Source of the DNA: Chitinophaga solisilvae
GTDB lineage: Bacteria; Bacteroidota; Bacteroidia; Chitinophagales; Chitinophagaceae
Direction: 5' to 3'
Length of the DNA: 64,000 bases
Assembly (NCBI RefSeq): GCF_009928525.1
Contig: NZ_JAABOK010000002.1
Location: forward strand, 705,384 to 769,383
Part shown: positions 8,209 to 17,381 of the stretch, piece after piece
Layout of the letters: each line of letters begins with the position of its first letter
Position numbering within the stretch: the first letter of the stretch is position 1
Position numbers and translations under genes: made by a program
Notes under the pieces: generated by a model
The model's input: the letters and a program-made list of their open reading frames with translations, nothing else
Database searches by the model: none
What the model was told of the DNA's origin: nothing

Positions 8209-10173
8209 TTATTGCTTCTTCAGTACCAGCCGCAACTGTTTCGAGCGTTTCAGCTGTTCCAGCATCTGCCCGAATGTTTCTTTGGCGGCTCCAGTAAACA
8301 CCGGCTGGCTGTACCATTCAATGGTATAGATATGCAACCGGTTATTTTCCTGCTCACTTCTCATTTTCAGGCCCATTACCGGTTTGGCGCCTTCCGTACG
8401 GCTGATGTCTACCGTAAAATCCGCTTTGTTGGCTAATGTATAACCTGCCGGAAGATCGATATGGAGGCGTCTTTCCTGGTAGTAAGGGAAAGCAATTTCT
8501 ACGGGATAGGGATTGTCAGGCATTTCCAGCTGATAGTCCTGTTTACCGGTGAGCAGCGGCCCTGTCTCTATGGTGATGGTATTGCCATCCTGCACCACGG
8601 CGGAAGGCGTTTGCAGCGTGCTGGTGATAACCACCGGCTTATCCAGTGGTGCAGGGGTGAACGTTTCATTCTGAGCCTGTACGGATACCGGTTTCCGCAT
8701 ACCCGGCGCAAATGGCAGCAGCGCGTTGAATATGCCGGAGCGCAGCTCTTCCGTAGTAGCTTTGCCAAAGGCACTTTTGATATTGGTAGCCGCATAACCG
8801 CCGTAGGACTGTGTTACCTGCCATACAGGGTTGGTAACATCAGCGAGCGTAGCTTCCAGCGTACTGCTGCTGAGCGTATAAGGCGGTACAGGCGTGGTGA
8901 TAAAAGAAGTCAGTACCTTGTTCTCCGTGCCGATCAGCGTATCGCGGCAGCGGAGTGCGGGAATACTGGTCCACAGTGCCGGGTAACACGGATAGCGTGT
9001 AGTCATCTCCGTTGGCGCCAGCGCCTGTTGTTGTGTAGGGAAATACAGCAGTACATTTTTGGCGGCTGCCTGATTCACCAGGTTTTCGTTCAGCGGCACG
9101 GTATCACGGGTGGAGGTGAAGAGTATGTTCACCGGAATGCCCAGCATGTAATACACCGCATTCATGAGGCGTACCATACCCACGTTATCTGTTTGTTTTC
9201 TGCGTATGATGGTAGTGAGATCCGGCTGCTCAAAAAATTCTGCCGGAGATACCAGTTTGTAATTACTCTTGATATATTGTTCTATCAGATAGATCAGCTG
9301 GGATTCCTGCCTGCGTTGTTTCAGGAAGGGCCATCTGTCCAGTTCTTTTTCCAGTTGTTTGAATTCTGCTTTGCTGACAGCCACAAAGGGAATATAATTT
9401 TCTTCTGCAAACCGCTGCCAGGTGAGCCTGGTGGTATCTCTGCCGCTGATGGCTGACTCCATGGAGAAATCCACCCGCTGCAGCTGCGGCAGATAATAAA
9501 ACAGGTCATTGGGCAGCAGGGCTGGTATCTGCGTACTGTGCAGGCGGTGTATACGGCTGTTGCCGGATATGCTGTCATGTACTGCCGGAGCGCCGTTCAC
9601 GCTGCTGAAACGGAAGCGCAGGTCTTTAGGCGCTACCAGCATGAAATCCGCTGCGGCGGTGGCAATGGCAGACTGGGTAATTTCAGAGCCGGCGTAGTTG
9701 TACTGTACTTTCAGACTCAGTTCATATTCCAGGTCAAATCCGGCCTGTGTTCTGAAACCGTTGACAACAATAGCCTGGCGGCCGTCGTTGAGTTTCAGGG
9801 TACGTGTCTGATCGGTGAGGTTGGCGGAGGAACCGTCCGGTGCAATTACACGGATACGGAATCCGCGCAGGGCTTCGTCCGTCTCCAGGGTTAGCACCAG
9901 CTGCGTAAGGCTGTCGGCGCCGGCCTGCGTATTGATATGTACCTTTTTATAGACGCTTCTGTAGTGAGAAACAGCATCTGCCTTATCACGGGCGGAGGTG
10001 TTGAAATCGCGTACTATTTTGTAGTCGGTGATAAAGTAAGGAGCCTGCTGCGGGCCGACCGTTTCGGGTTGCGGCTTATCTTTCCAGGTGTCGGGAAAGT
10101 AAGTATTGATCTGTGCAGCAGCAAACAAGGGCGTGAGGGCTGCGGCTATTATTGAGCATATAAATCGTTTCAT
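8209..10173 (-). CDS. Exported protein with DUF3857/transglutaminase-like layout
   Basis: The 654-residue product begins with a signal peptide (MKRFICSIIAAALTPLFAAAQ). A beta-rich first third resembles DUF3857, and a helical middle (about 285-400) resembles the transglutaminase-like module usually found with it. In that module the usual catalytic cysteine context is replaced by KQTDNVGMVRLMNAVYYMLG, with no Cys, so it is probably not an active protease or transglutaminase. The last 200 residues are again beta-rich. This type of exported protein is common in Bacteroidota but has no assigned role, and the family match is by general resemblance only. It lies 14 bases downstream of the SDR-like gene at 10188 in the same direction. 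Confidence 0.7.
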   Translation of the reverse strand: MKRFICSIIAAALTPLFAAAQINTYFPDTWKDKPQPETVGPQQAPYFITDYKIVRDFNTSARDKADAVSHYRSVYKKVHINTQAGADSLTQLVLTLETDEALRGFRIRVIAPDGSSANLTDQTRTLKLNDGRQAIVVNGFRTQAGFDLEYELSLKVQYNYAGSEITQSAIATAAADFMLVAPKDLRFRFSSVNGAPAVHDSISGNSRIHRLHSTQIPALLPNDLFYYLPQLQRVDFSMESAISGRDTTRLTWQRFAEENYIPFVAVSKAEFKQLEKELDRWPFLKQRRQESQLIYLIEQYIKSNYKLVSPAEFFEQPDLTTIIRRKQTDNVGMVRLMNAVYYMLGIPVNILFTSTRDTVPLNENLVNQAAAKNVLLYFPTQQQALAPTEMTTRYPCYPALWTSIPALRCRDTLIGTENKVLTSFITTPVPPYTLSSSTLEATLADVTNPVWQVTQSYGGYAATNIKSAFGKATTEELRSGIFNALLPFAPGMRKPVSVQAQNETFTPAPLDKPVVITSTLQTPSAVVQDGNTITIETGPLLTGKQDYQLEMPDNPYPVEIAFPYYQERRLHIDLPAGYTLANKADFTVDISRTEGAKPVMGLKMRSEQENNRLHIYTIEWYSQPVFTGAAKETFGQMLEQLKRSKQLRLVLKKQ

Positions 10174-10187
10174 ACAGGTTAAAAGTA

Positions 10188-10847
10188 TCAAATTCCTAAG
10201 TTTTGTATGGCATCGGATTCAAAAATATGTACGCCGGGGTCAAACTGTTTGGCTACTCTCACCATAGCATTGGCTATAGTGGCGGCTTTGATGCCCCTGT
10301 ATTTTTTCCATCTTCCCTGTAGTAAAAAGTAAAACAACTGGATAAGATATTTGCCGGCTGCTTCTTTCCAGCGTGACTCATTGCGTTGATCCACAATGAT
10401 GGAGGGACGAAAAATATATACGCCGTCGAACCCTGTTTTCAGTACGGTTTCTTCAACCTGTCCTTTTGTGCGGAGGTAAAAATTGCGGGAAGAAGGATTA
10501 GCGCCGATGGAAGAAATCATCAGGAACTGCGGGATATGATGGCGGTGTGCAATACGGGCGCATCTCACCGGAATATCATAATCTACCTCGCGGAAGCGTT
10601 CCTGTGTGCCGGCTTTCCTGATGGTGGTACCGATACAGCAGAATAATACATCGCCCTGTATGGCGGCCGCCAGGCTTTCTTCATCTTCAAAATCAACGAT
10701 AATACTTTCCAGGCCGGGCCTCGGATGTACCCAGGGGTTGCGTACCAGTACTTTCACCTTACTGAAGTAGTCATCATGCAGCAATGCCGCCACCAGGTGA
10801 GTGCCGGTAAGTCCCGTAGCTCCTATTACAACAGCTGTCTTATTCAT
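10188..10847 (-). CDS. Atypical short-chain dehydrogenase-like NAD(P)-binding protein
   Basis: The 219-residue product is a Rossmann-fold protein with the N-terminal dinucleotide motif VIGATGLTGTHL (residues 7-18). CCIGTT and MISSIGANPSSRNFYLRTKGQVEE follow, resembling the atypical SDR group that includes HTATIP2/YbjT-like proteins. The classical YxxxK pair appears as Y-x(3)-K within FYLRTKG. Substrate is unknown. It is divergently transcribed from murB and probably co-transcribed with the exported protein downstream. Confidence 0.8.
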   Translation of the reverse strand: MNKTAVVIGATGLTGTHLVAALLHDDYFSKVKVLVRNPWVHPRPGLESIIVDFEDEESLAAAIQGDVLFCCIGTTIRKAGTQERFREVDYDIPVRCARIAHRHHIPQFLMISSIGANPSSRNFYLRTKGQVEETVLKTGFDGVYIFRPSIIVDQRNESRWKEAAGKYLIQLFYFLLQGRWKKYRGIKAATIANAMVRVAKQFDPGVHIFESDAIQNLGI

Positions 10848-10882
10848 AAAAATTCAGTTACAGAAAATAGCTATTACATGGC

Positions 10883-10890
10883 TATATTTG
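10883..10890 (+). promoter_or_regulatory. TAnnTTTG promoter box upstream of murB
   Basis: TATATTTG matches the Bacteroidota -7 element exactly and lies 22 bases before the murB ATG at 10913. The upstream TTG element is not obvious at the standard spacing. Confidence 0.55.
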
Positions 10891-10912
10891 CCGATTATAA
10901 AGTTAAGCTATT

Positions 10913-11926
10913 ATGATATCAGAAAATGTACTGCTTCAGCCCTATAACACTTTTGGTATTGCTGCCACAGCCCGTTATTTTGCTGACTTCAGCGGAACGG
11001 AAGCGTTGAAGGCTTTGTTGCATGATACCCGTAGCAGTACATTACCGCTGATGATCCTGGGTGGTGGCAGTAACATCCTGTTCACGCAGGATTACAATGG
11101 TCTGATACTTAAAAATAATATCAAAGGAATTGAAATAACAGGGGAAGATGAAGAATTTATATATGTCAAAGCCGGCGCAGGCGAGAACTGGCACGGGTTT
11201 GTACGGCATTGTATCTCTCTGAACCTGGCCGGACTGGAAAATCTCTCTCTCATCCCAGGTAATGTCGGCGCGAGTCCGATGCAGAATATAGGCGCCTACG
11301 GTATGGAAATAAAAGATACCTTTCATCAGCTGGAAGCCTTACACCTGAAGGATCACAGCGTAGTAACCTTCAATAACCCGGATTGTAAATTCGGTTACCG
11401 AGAGAGTGTTTTCAAAAAAGAGTATAAAGATCAGTTTGCCATATTAAACGTCACCTATAAGCTCTGCAAACAGCCCAGCTTCAATACCAGCTACGGCGCC
11501 ATCAATCAGGAGCTGGAGCGGATGCATGTAACAGAGCTGTCTATCCAGGCTATCAGTCAGGCGGTGATTAATATCCGCCAGTCCAAGCTGCCGGACCCCG
11601 CGAAGATCGGCAATGCAGGCAGTTTCTTTAAAAATCCTACCGTTGACCTGGCAAAATATGAATCGCTGAGAGCCTCCTTCCCCGGCGTAGTGGCGTATCC
11701 GTTAGAGAACGGCCGTTATAAGCTGGCAGCCGGCTGGCTGATTGAAGAGTGTGGCTGGAAAGGATTCCGTAACGGCGATGCCGGCGTACATGCCTCCCAG
11801 GCACTCGTACTGGTCAACTACGGCAACGCTACCGGCCATGAAATCTATCAGCTCTCCCAGGATGTACTGGACAGCGTGCAGGAGAAGTTTGGAGTTGCGC
11901 TGGAACGGGAAGTAAATATTGTTTAA
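10913..11926 (+). CDS. murB: UDP-N-acetylenolpyruvoylglucosamine reductase
   Basis: MurB reduces UDP-GlcNAc-enolpyruvate to UDP-MurNAc, the second committed step of peptidoglycan synthesis, using FAD and NADPH. The 337 residues show NTFGIAATARYFADF (12-26), the FAD loop LGGGSNILFTQDYNG (45-59) and PGNVGASPMQNIGAYGMEI. YRESVFK places it with type I enzymes; GNAGSFFKNP and AGWLIEECGWKG carry the proton donor serine and C-terminal substrate loop. Its TAA stop shares two bases with hairpin H4. Confidence 0.96.
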   Translation: MISENVLLQPYNTFGIAATARYFADFSGTEALKALLHDTRSSTLPLMILGGGSNILFTQDYNGLILKNNIKGIEITGEDEEFIYVKAGAGENWHGFVRHCISLNLAGLENLSLIPGNVGASPMQNIGAYGMEIKDTFHQLEALHLKDHSVVTFNNPDCKFGYRESVFKKEYKDQFAILNVTYKLCKQPSFNTSYGAINQELERMHVTELSIQAISQAVINIRQSKLPDPAKIGNAGSFFKNPTVDLAKYESLRASFPGVVAYPLENGRYKLAAGWLIEECGWKGFRNGDAGVHASQALVLVNYGNATGHEIYQLSQDVLDSVQEKFGVALEREVNIV

Positions 11927-12069
11927 TTGCGAATTACGAATTGCGAATTACGAATGTAGCAGCGAAGATTAAAACGAAGATTAAAGGAGGTAACAATTAA
12001 ACATCTCCTTTAATCTTCGTTTTAATCTTCGCTGCTACATTCGTAATTCGTAATTCGCAATTCGTAATT
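11925..12069. repeat. Giant intergenic hairpin H4 (AATTACG-type arms)
   Basis: Arms 11925-11989 and 12005-12069 (65 bases each) pair with three mismatches, all of which would be G-U in RNA. The core is GAATGTAGCAGCGAAGATTA and contains an internal repeat CGAAGATTAAA. It fills the whole gap between the convergent murB (stop 11926) and the YpdA-like gene (stop 12076). Confidence 0.93.
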
Positions 12070-12075
12070 TAAAAC

Positions 12076-13044
12076 CTATCTGTTCTGCATAATATCCCCT
12101 ATTATCCTATCCGCGTGTTCCCTGGAGTTTTCAATAAACCACAAATGTGTATTCATACCGCCGCATACAACGCCGGCCAGGTAGATGTGTGGCATATTGG
12201 TTTCCATGGTCAGGGGATGATAGGCAGGAACTTTTTTGCCATCGTCAGAAAGCAGAATGCCTGCTTTCTCCAGCAGCCGGAAGTTGGGCTGGTAGCCAGT
12301 CATGGCGATAACGAAATCGTTGGCGATGGTTATATTGCCTTCCGGGGTGGCAATATCTGCTTCATTTTCCCGTATAGCCGTTACCGTTGAATTGAAATGG
12401 GCGGTAATGCTGCCTTCTCTGATCCTGTTTTCGATATCAGGTTTTACCCAGTATTTGACGCGGTTACCGATCTCTTTGTCACGGATGACCATGGTGACCT
12501 GTGCGCCGCGGCGGTAGGTTTCCAGGGCGGCGTCTACGGCGGAATTATGAGCGCCTATCACTATCACCTTACGGGTGGCATAGTAATGGGGATCCTTGTA
12601 GTAGTGGGTCACTTTGGGAAGATGTTCACCGGGAACATCGAGCAGGTTGGGAATATCATAGAACCCGGTGGCGATAATAACGTTGCGGGTATGATAGGTG
12701 TTCCTGCTGGTCTGTACGATATACTGACCGGCATTGGGTGTTATTTCCAGCACTTCTTCAAAAAGCTGCAGCCGCAGGTCTTCCGAGGTAGCTACCCGGC
12801 GGTAGTATTCCAGTGCTTCCGGCCTTCCCGGCTTGGGGTTGATGGATACGAAAGGGATACCGCCGACTTCCAGCCTCTCTGAAGTGGAAAAGAAGGTCAT
12901 ATACAGCGGGTAATTATACAGGGAGTTTACAAGACATCCTTTCTCCACAATTGTATATTGCAGTCCTGCTTTTTTCGCAGCCAGTCCGCAGGCAATACCT
13001 ATCGGACCTCCACCTATTATCAGAACATCAAAAGCAGCAGCCAT
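12076..13044 (-). CDS. ypdA: YpdA-family putative thiol-disulphide reductase
   Basis: The 322-residue flavoprotein has an N-terminal FAD motif (IIGGGPIGIACGLAAKK, from residue 8) and a central NAD(P)H motif (VIVIGAHNSAVDAALETYRRGA). The long-range order is that of YpdA, the bacillithiol disulphide reductase of Firmicutes, also found in Bacteroidota. There is no CxxC redox pair of thioredoxin-reductase type, consistent with the YpdA group. Whether this organism makes bacillithiol cannot be judged here. It starts 10 bases after the stop of the amidotransferase gene and is probably co-transcribed with it. Confidence 0.88.
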   Translation of the reverse strand: MAAAFDVLIIGGGPIGIACGLAAKKAGLQYTIVEKGCLVNSLYNYPLYMTFFSTSERLEVGGIPFVSINPKPGRPEALEYYRRVATSEDLRLQLFEEVLEITPNAGQYIVQTSRNTYHTRNVIIATGFYDIPNLLDVPGEHLPKVTHYYKDPHYYATRKVIVIGAHNSAVDAALETYRRGAQVTMVIRDKEIGNRVKYWVKPDIENRIREGSITAHFNSTVTAIRENEADIATPEGNITIANDFVIAMTGYQPNFRLLEKAGILLSDDGKKVPAYHPLTMETNMPHIYLAGVVCGGMNTHLWFIENSREHADRIIGDIMQNR

Positions 13045-13054
13045 AAGCGTAAGT

Positions 13055-13753
13055 TTATAAGGCGGCTATATAGTCCAGCAGACGGAACATAGCCTGGTTA
13101 TTTTCGGTGAGTAAATTAGTATGCTGATGTATTTTTTCCATACTTTGGATGAATGGTCCGCCGGCTTCGATGTAGGGTTTGCCGAAGTTGAGCATGCCCT
13201 GCAGGGCGGAGGGTGTCAGTTCCGCATGGAATTGCAGTCCGATGACACGGTCGCCGTAAATAAAAGCCTGGTTGCTGGTAGCGGCTGAAGCGGCGAAGCG
13301 GGTAGCGCCGGGAGGTACGTCAAAGGTATCGCCGTGAAAGTGGAAGGCATGCAACCGGTGCGGCAATACATGCTCCAGTGGTGCAGCCTGATCCTGGAAG
13401 GTGATATCTATCGGGTACCAGCCTATCTCCACCTGCGTGTGCGGATACACCTGCGCGCCCAGCGAATAGGCCAGCAGCTGTGAACCCAGGCAGATACCCA
13501 GCACCTTTTTACCCTGGCTGACTGCCGCTTTTATCAGTTCAATTTCCTGCTGCATCCAGGGATACCGGTCCTGTTCATAAACGCCCATAGTACCTCCCAT
13601 AATAATGAGCCAGTCGGCCGCCGCCAGTCCGGATATTTCCGGAGCGGCATCATACCATATCGTCTGGCTGAGTGTATGTCCTTTGTCGTTTATCCAGTCG
13701 GCAATAGCGGCCAGTCCTTCAAAAGGGACGTGTTGGAAATAGTGAATGTGCAT
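13055..13753 (-). CDS. Class I glutamine amidotransferase-like protein
   Basis: The 232 residues form a free-standing type 1 GATase domain similar to the GuaA amidotransferase half. The nucleophile elbow is GICLGSQ (C88), with GGTMGVYEQD upstream and the histidine of LQFHAE near 177. There is no synthetase domain, so it is one of the stand-alone GMP-synthase-like amidotransferases whose acceptor is unknown. It lies immediately upstream of the YpdA-like gene; hairpin H5 precedes its start. Confidence 0.85.
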   Translation of the reverse strand: MHIHYFQHVPFEGLAAIADWINDKGHTLSQTIWYDAAPEISGLAAADWLIIMGGTMGVYEQDRYPWMQQEIELIKAAVSQGKKVLGICLGSQLLAYSLGAQVYPHTQVEIGWYPIDITFQDQAAPLEHVLPHRLHAFHFHGDTFDVPPGATRFAASAATSNQAFIYGDRVIGLQFHAELTPSALQGMLNFGKPYIEAGGPFIQSMEKIHQHTNLLTENNQAMFRLLDYIAAL

Positions 13754-13793
13754 GGTGATGGTGAAATGGTTAGCCGAAGATAATATAAATAGG

Positions 13794-13940
13794 TAATTAC
13801 GAATTACGAATTGCGAATTACGAATGTAGAAGCGAAGAGCTAATCGTAGATTATTAGGAATAAGTATTAAATATCACCTTTAATCTACGATTAGCTCTTC
13901 GCTTCTACATTCGTAATTCGCAATTCGTAATTCGTAATTA
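13794..13940. repeat. Giant intergenic hairpin H5 (perfect 60-bp stem)
   Basis: Arms 13794-13853 and 13881-13940 are perfectly complementary over 60 bases around a 27-base loop. The core GAATGTAGAAGCGAAGAGCT is shared with H13. Further in, H5 has TAATCGTAGATTA where H13 has TAAACGGAGATTA, with the matching change in the opposite arm. The right arm ends one base before the stop codon of the minus-strand methyltransferase (13942). Confidence 0.95.
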
Positions 13941-13941
13941 T

Positions 13942-14835
13942 TTATTTCAACTCGCTTCTCATCACCCTGAAATACTCATATCCCTTCATGCATTTGCTTT
14001 TTTCGCCGAAGTACTGTTCGCGGTATTTGTCGGCGCCGCCATCGTAGAGGAGTTGCATATTACGTTCACGCATAAACGCGGTGACATCGCCGGCATTCAT
14101 GCCGTAGTCCCAGTTTTCGCCGGCGTGGCGGAGGGCTTTGTAGATGCGGGAGAAGCCGGGGTAGGCGCGTGGATTTTCGAATACGTCCTTGTCGGCGTAG
14201 GTGATGATGACCTGTGTGCCGGGCGGATAGCTTTTGATGAATTCAAAGAGCGATTCGGCTTGCGCGGCTTCCATGCTGGTGGTGAGGGCTTCCCAGAGAA
14301 ACAGGGTTTTGTAGCGGCTTTTCTGGAGGAGAATGGGAGAGATGGTGTCGGCCAGTTGCTGGCGGCTCATGTCGAGTTTGACGTAATCGACGTGAACAGC
14401 GGGCATTTCGGCATTGCCGAGCATACCCCAGATCTGCTTTTGTTTGAAGTTCTGGGTATCCGGATGATTCACCTCCACGAAACTAACAGGCATGCCTATA
14501 TCCAGCCGGTGAGCACGTGTGTCCAGGGTGGCGTTGAGAATAAATATCTGGTTGATACCATCTTCCCGGACGGCCTTTGTAATCATGTCATCTATCAGCC
14601 TGGTTCTGGCTACGGCGGCGGTATACGTGCCCGGCCAGCGCAGCTGGATGTAGGCTTCGAAAGTTTTGCGTACAAAAGGTACCGAGCATGCAGCTAGTAT
14701 TGTTCTGTAGAACCGCGAAGCGAAAGCGCCGGCAAACGGATCGAAGAAAAGTCTTTCATTGGCCGGTTTGGTACTCTCAAGGGCACGGAATACAGCCATG
14801 TGCCTTCCTGTTTTGGTTGCAGCTCCCCTGTTCAT
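13942..14835 (-). CDS. LCMT/TIGR00027-like class I methyltransferase with altered motifs
   Basis: The 297-residue product follows the leucine carboxyl methyltransferase-like family (the ML2640/PksM-like group). It has an N-terminal ESTKPANERLFFDPFA, the SAM-site region, FVEVNHPDTQNFKQKQI and a basic C-terminus. Motif I, usually GAGLDTRAYR, here reads NATLDTRAHR, and the acidic residue usually found in E-V-D-H-P is Asn (EVNHP). The next motif, usually EGVTMYL, reads WEALTTSM. SAM binding may therefore be weakened or altered, although the LDTR core is intact. The methyl acceptor is unknown. Confidence 0.75.
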   Translation of the reverse strand: MNRGAATKTGRHMAVFRALESTKPANERLFFDPFAGAFASRFYRTILAACSVPFVRKTFEAYIQLRWPGTYTAAVARTRLIDDMITKAVREDGINQIFILNATLDTRAHRLDIGMPVSFVEVNHPDTQNFKQKQIWGMLGNAEMPAVHVDYVKLDMSRQQLADTISPILLQKSRYKTLFLWEALTTSMEAAQAESLFEFIKSYPPGTQVIITYADKDVFENPRAYPGFSRIYKALRHAGENWDYGMNAGDVTAFMRERNMQLLYDGGADKYREQYFGEKSKCMKGYEYFRVMRSELK

Positions 14836-14970
14836 GAGGACAATATGGTTATGATGGTTATTTTAATTCACTTCCCGACAATCTGTCTGTCTGTCGTATC
14901 AGATATGACTCCTGTTGTCAAATATACTTATAACCGATCATTTTTGGTGCCGGGAAAATCACCCGCTGAA

Positions 14971-15930
14971 TTATTTTATCAGAGAGATGACTGCCATCAA
15001 TGCCCCGGCGCTGATGGCTACCCATAGCAGGATGCCCTGCAGTAAAGGCTGCCAGCCCAGGCTGCTGAATGTCTGACGCGTAAGGCCGGTACCTATCAGG
15101 AACAGGGTGAGGGATAAAGCAGTTTTAGCGCTGAAAACCAGGTAAGGGCCTGCTGTGACCAGTGCGGGGATCCAGGTGTTCAGCACTACTACCAGCAGGA
15201 ATATACCGATGAACCAGGGGATTTTTATTTTATGCTGCCCGTTTTTGAATAGGAAGGCAGACAAAAAGGCTACGGGTAAAATCCACAATGCGCGGGAGAG
15301 CTTAACGGTAGTGGCTATCTGCAATGCTTCTTCTCCGTATTTGTTGGCTGCGCCCACTACAGAGCTGGTGTCGTGTATGGCGATGGCGCTCCAGATACCG
15401 AATTGCTGCTGGGATAAGTTAAGCCAGTGGCCGATGACCGGGAAAATGAATAATGCCAGTGAGTTGAGGAGGAAGATGATGCCCAGTGCGACGGAAATTT
15501 GCTTGTCTGTAGCCTGGATCACGGGCGATATGGCTGCGATGGCGCTGCCGCCGCAGATGGCCGTTCCGCAGGAAATGAGGTGGGCAGTATTTTTTTCAAT
15601 GCCCAGTATTTTACCCAGCAGGGTTCCGAGCACCAGGGTGCCGGCAATAGAGGCGATGGTAAGCAGGAAGCCGTCGCTGCCCGCTTTGATGGCAGTATGC
15701 ATGTTCATGCCAAAGCCGAGTCCTATGACAGCAAGCTGTAGCAGCCAGTGCGTTATTCTGGGAGTAACGGCAGCAAAAGGGTTGCCGGTGGTTTGTGCCA
15801 GTGCGAGGCCCAGCAGCAAGGCTATGGGCGGTTGTATAGCCGGCAGCAGTGTGGAGGCTGCTGCCGCGATGAATATTATTTTAGGGAGGTTTGCGCTGAT
15901 TCCTGCCGCCGCTGTTCTTTCCTGATGCAT
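14971..15930 (-). CDS. YeiH/UPF0324-family putative sulphate exporter
   Basis: The 319-residue integral membrane protein has about ten helices. It carries the family segments LLGLALAQTTGNPF near residue 40, VIGLGFGMNMHTAI, the conserved CGTAICGGSAIAAISPVI (about 119-136), and AIAIHDTSSVVGAA. These identify the YeiH/UPF0324 family, thought to export sulphate or related anions such as sulpholactate or taurine breakdown products. YeiH genes are often next to a LysR regulator; none is present here. The start at 15930 gives a short cytosolic tail. Confidence 0.88.
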   Translation of the reverse strand: MHQERTAAAGISANLPKIIFIAAAASTLLPAIQPPIALLLGLALAQTTGNPFAAVTPRITHWLLQLAVIGLGFGMNMHTAIKAGSDGFLLTIASIAGTLVLGTLLGKILGIEKNTAHLISCGTAICGGSAIAAISPVIQATDKQISVALGIIFLLNSLALFIFPVIGHWLNLSQQQFGIWSAIAIHDTSSVVGAANKYGEEALQIATTVKLSRALWILPVAFLSAFLFKNGQHKIKIPWFIGIFLLVVVLNTWIPALVTAGPYLVFSAKTALSLTLFLIGTGLTRQTFSSLGWQPLLQGILLWVAISAGALMAVISLIK

Positions 15931-16028
15931 ATGTTGTTCTTGTTTGATCTACAGATGCAAAGTTCCGTTCCGTTGCGGCGGAAGTCAAATGAATAAATTA
16001 TATGACCTATAACTTTAAGTTATGACCT

Positions 16029-16862
16029 TTAGTCGGCGGCCAGGATAAACTGATTGAATTTTTTGCAGAAATCTTCCCGGAGTGATTTGTCAATATCTTT
16101 CATAAAATGCACGGTAAAATCGCGCTGCATCTTTTTAGGCGTGCTGCCTTCTATCTGCATAGGTCTGGAATGAACTACGCCGATCAGCTCATCGCCCTGG
16201 CAGACCAGCGCAACACGGTACATCGGGCTGGGATCGTCGATACCGCTTTCGTAGTTAAAGAAGAGGGTGTAGGGCTTCAGGCTTTTTTCTTCCTCCAGCT
16301 GGAAATTGCGGATAAAAGGTTGTATGTCAGCCAGACTGCGTCCTTTGTGTTGTTTCAGGAAGTTGACGAGAGCGGTTTCTATGATGGTGCCGTTGCGGAT
16401 ATTTTTCTTTTCCGTGTAGCCGTTCAGGGTAGCCCACATCTTTTCGCCGTTCGTAGCTACGGGCAGGCGCATATCGCGTTCCAGCACGCCGGCGGCGAGG
16501 CCGTTCACTTTCAGCTTGCGGCCTTTGCGGAACACAGGTTTGGTATATTCTTCCGGAGTAATGTCTATATCGATGCTCACCGGATACCAGCCCTTTTTCT
16601 GGGGCGCGGCATGTACCGGAATATAATCCAGCAGGGTGGCGGCTATATCGCCGTCGGGAGCTATGCGTACCTGGGTGTTGGCAGCTACTCTTTCTCCAAT
16701 AACAGGAGCGCCGGCAGTGGTTTTTCCCGTTTTATGGTCAGTGTTTTTTTTAGGGGCGTCGGCTGTAGCGGTACCATCTTCGTTGCCGAAGCGGCTTTTC
16801 CTGCCTTTCTGGTCGCAGGCTACCAGCGTTACCGCCAATGCCAGATAAAATATTTTTCTCAT
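16029..16862 (-). CDS. Lipoprotein with SH3-like segment, unknown function
   Basis: From the ATG at 16862 the 277-residue product begins with a lipoprotein signal (MRKIFYLALAVTLVAC, Cys16). A charged low-complexity linker follows, then a segment (VAANTQVRIAPDGDIAATLL...GWYPVSID) that looks like a bacterial SH3-type domain. The C-terminal 130 residues form a mixed domain with no recognisable family. A GTG further upstream would give a leader that spoils the signal peptide, so I reject it. It is likely anchored in the cell envelope. Confidence 0.75.
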   Translation of the reverse strand: MRKIFYLALAVTLVACDQKGRKSRFGNEDGTATADAPKKNTDHKTGKTTAGAPVIGERVAANTQVRIAPDGDIAATLLDYIPVHAAPQKKGWYPVSIDIDITPEEYTKPVFRKGRKLKVNGLAAGVLERDMRLPVATNGEKMWATLNGYTEKKNIRNGTIIETALVNFLKQHKGRSLADIQPFIRNFQLEEEKSLKPYTLFFNYESGIDDPSPMYRVALVCQGDELIGVVHSRPMQIEGSTPKKMQRDFTVHFMKDIDKSLREDFCKKFNQFILAAD

Positions 16863-16955
16863 AATTACTTGGTACACAAATCGTAAGTTATGGAAAATTA
16901 TCGACTGAAACACAGGAAGATAACGTTACCGGCTATCTGAAAAAGGAAAAATTGA

Positions 16956-17333
16956 TCAGAAGGAGGAGAATATAACGTGATCGCCTGTTTGTAAACGACG
17001 TATTTCTTTCATGCTGGAAAACGGATCCAGCGGGTCCCAGTCGGCGGAAATATAAAGCTGTACTTCTTTTCCGGCGAGTTCCCGTTCGAGGGTGGCTGCA
17101 TTGGAGCCCGGGATAGTTGTGGATCTGATAAAGTAAATTCTGGGATCATTTTTAAGATGTACCACAATTCCGGGAGCGCCCTGCTTTACATCCTGTACCT
17201 GGCCGGAGGCCGGCTTGCAGGTAGTACGCGTAATGCGGCGTGCGGAGGCTATTCCGGAAATAAGCAATACCATAATGAGACAGGCGACAAGCGTTAATGC
17301 GGCGATGCCTTTAAAGCTGGTTTTTTTGTTCAT
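16956..17333 (-). CDS. Small membrane-anchored protein, unknown
   Basis: The 125-residue product has one N-terminal hydrophobic segment (GIAALTLVACLIMVLLISGIA) and a small, probably beta-rich extracytoplasmic domain (residues 45-125) with no recognised family. The domain includes VVHLKNDPRIYFIRSTTIPG and ELAGKEVQLYIS. It lies between two other unassigned genes in the same direction. Confidence 0.6.
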   Translation of the reverse strand: MNKKTSFKGIAALTLVACLIMVLLISGIASARRITRTTCKPASGQVQDVKQGAPGIVVHLKNDPRIYFIRSTTIPGSNAATLERELAGKEVQLYISADWDPLDPFSSMKEIRRLQTGDHVIFSSF

Positions 17334-17381
17334 GATCCGTTGGCAAGATTGGTGGTGTAGGTTTCGACCTAAATTACAAAT

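Noticed and set aside
11925..12069. Giant hairpins as ordinary rho-independent terminators
   Set aside because: They lack a T tract after the stem, and several lie inside likely operons (argD/argF', era/der) or between divergent genes; true terminators with T tracts occur separately in the same window.
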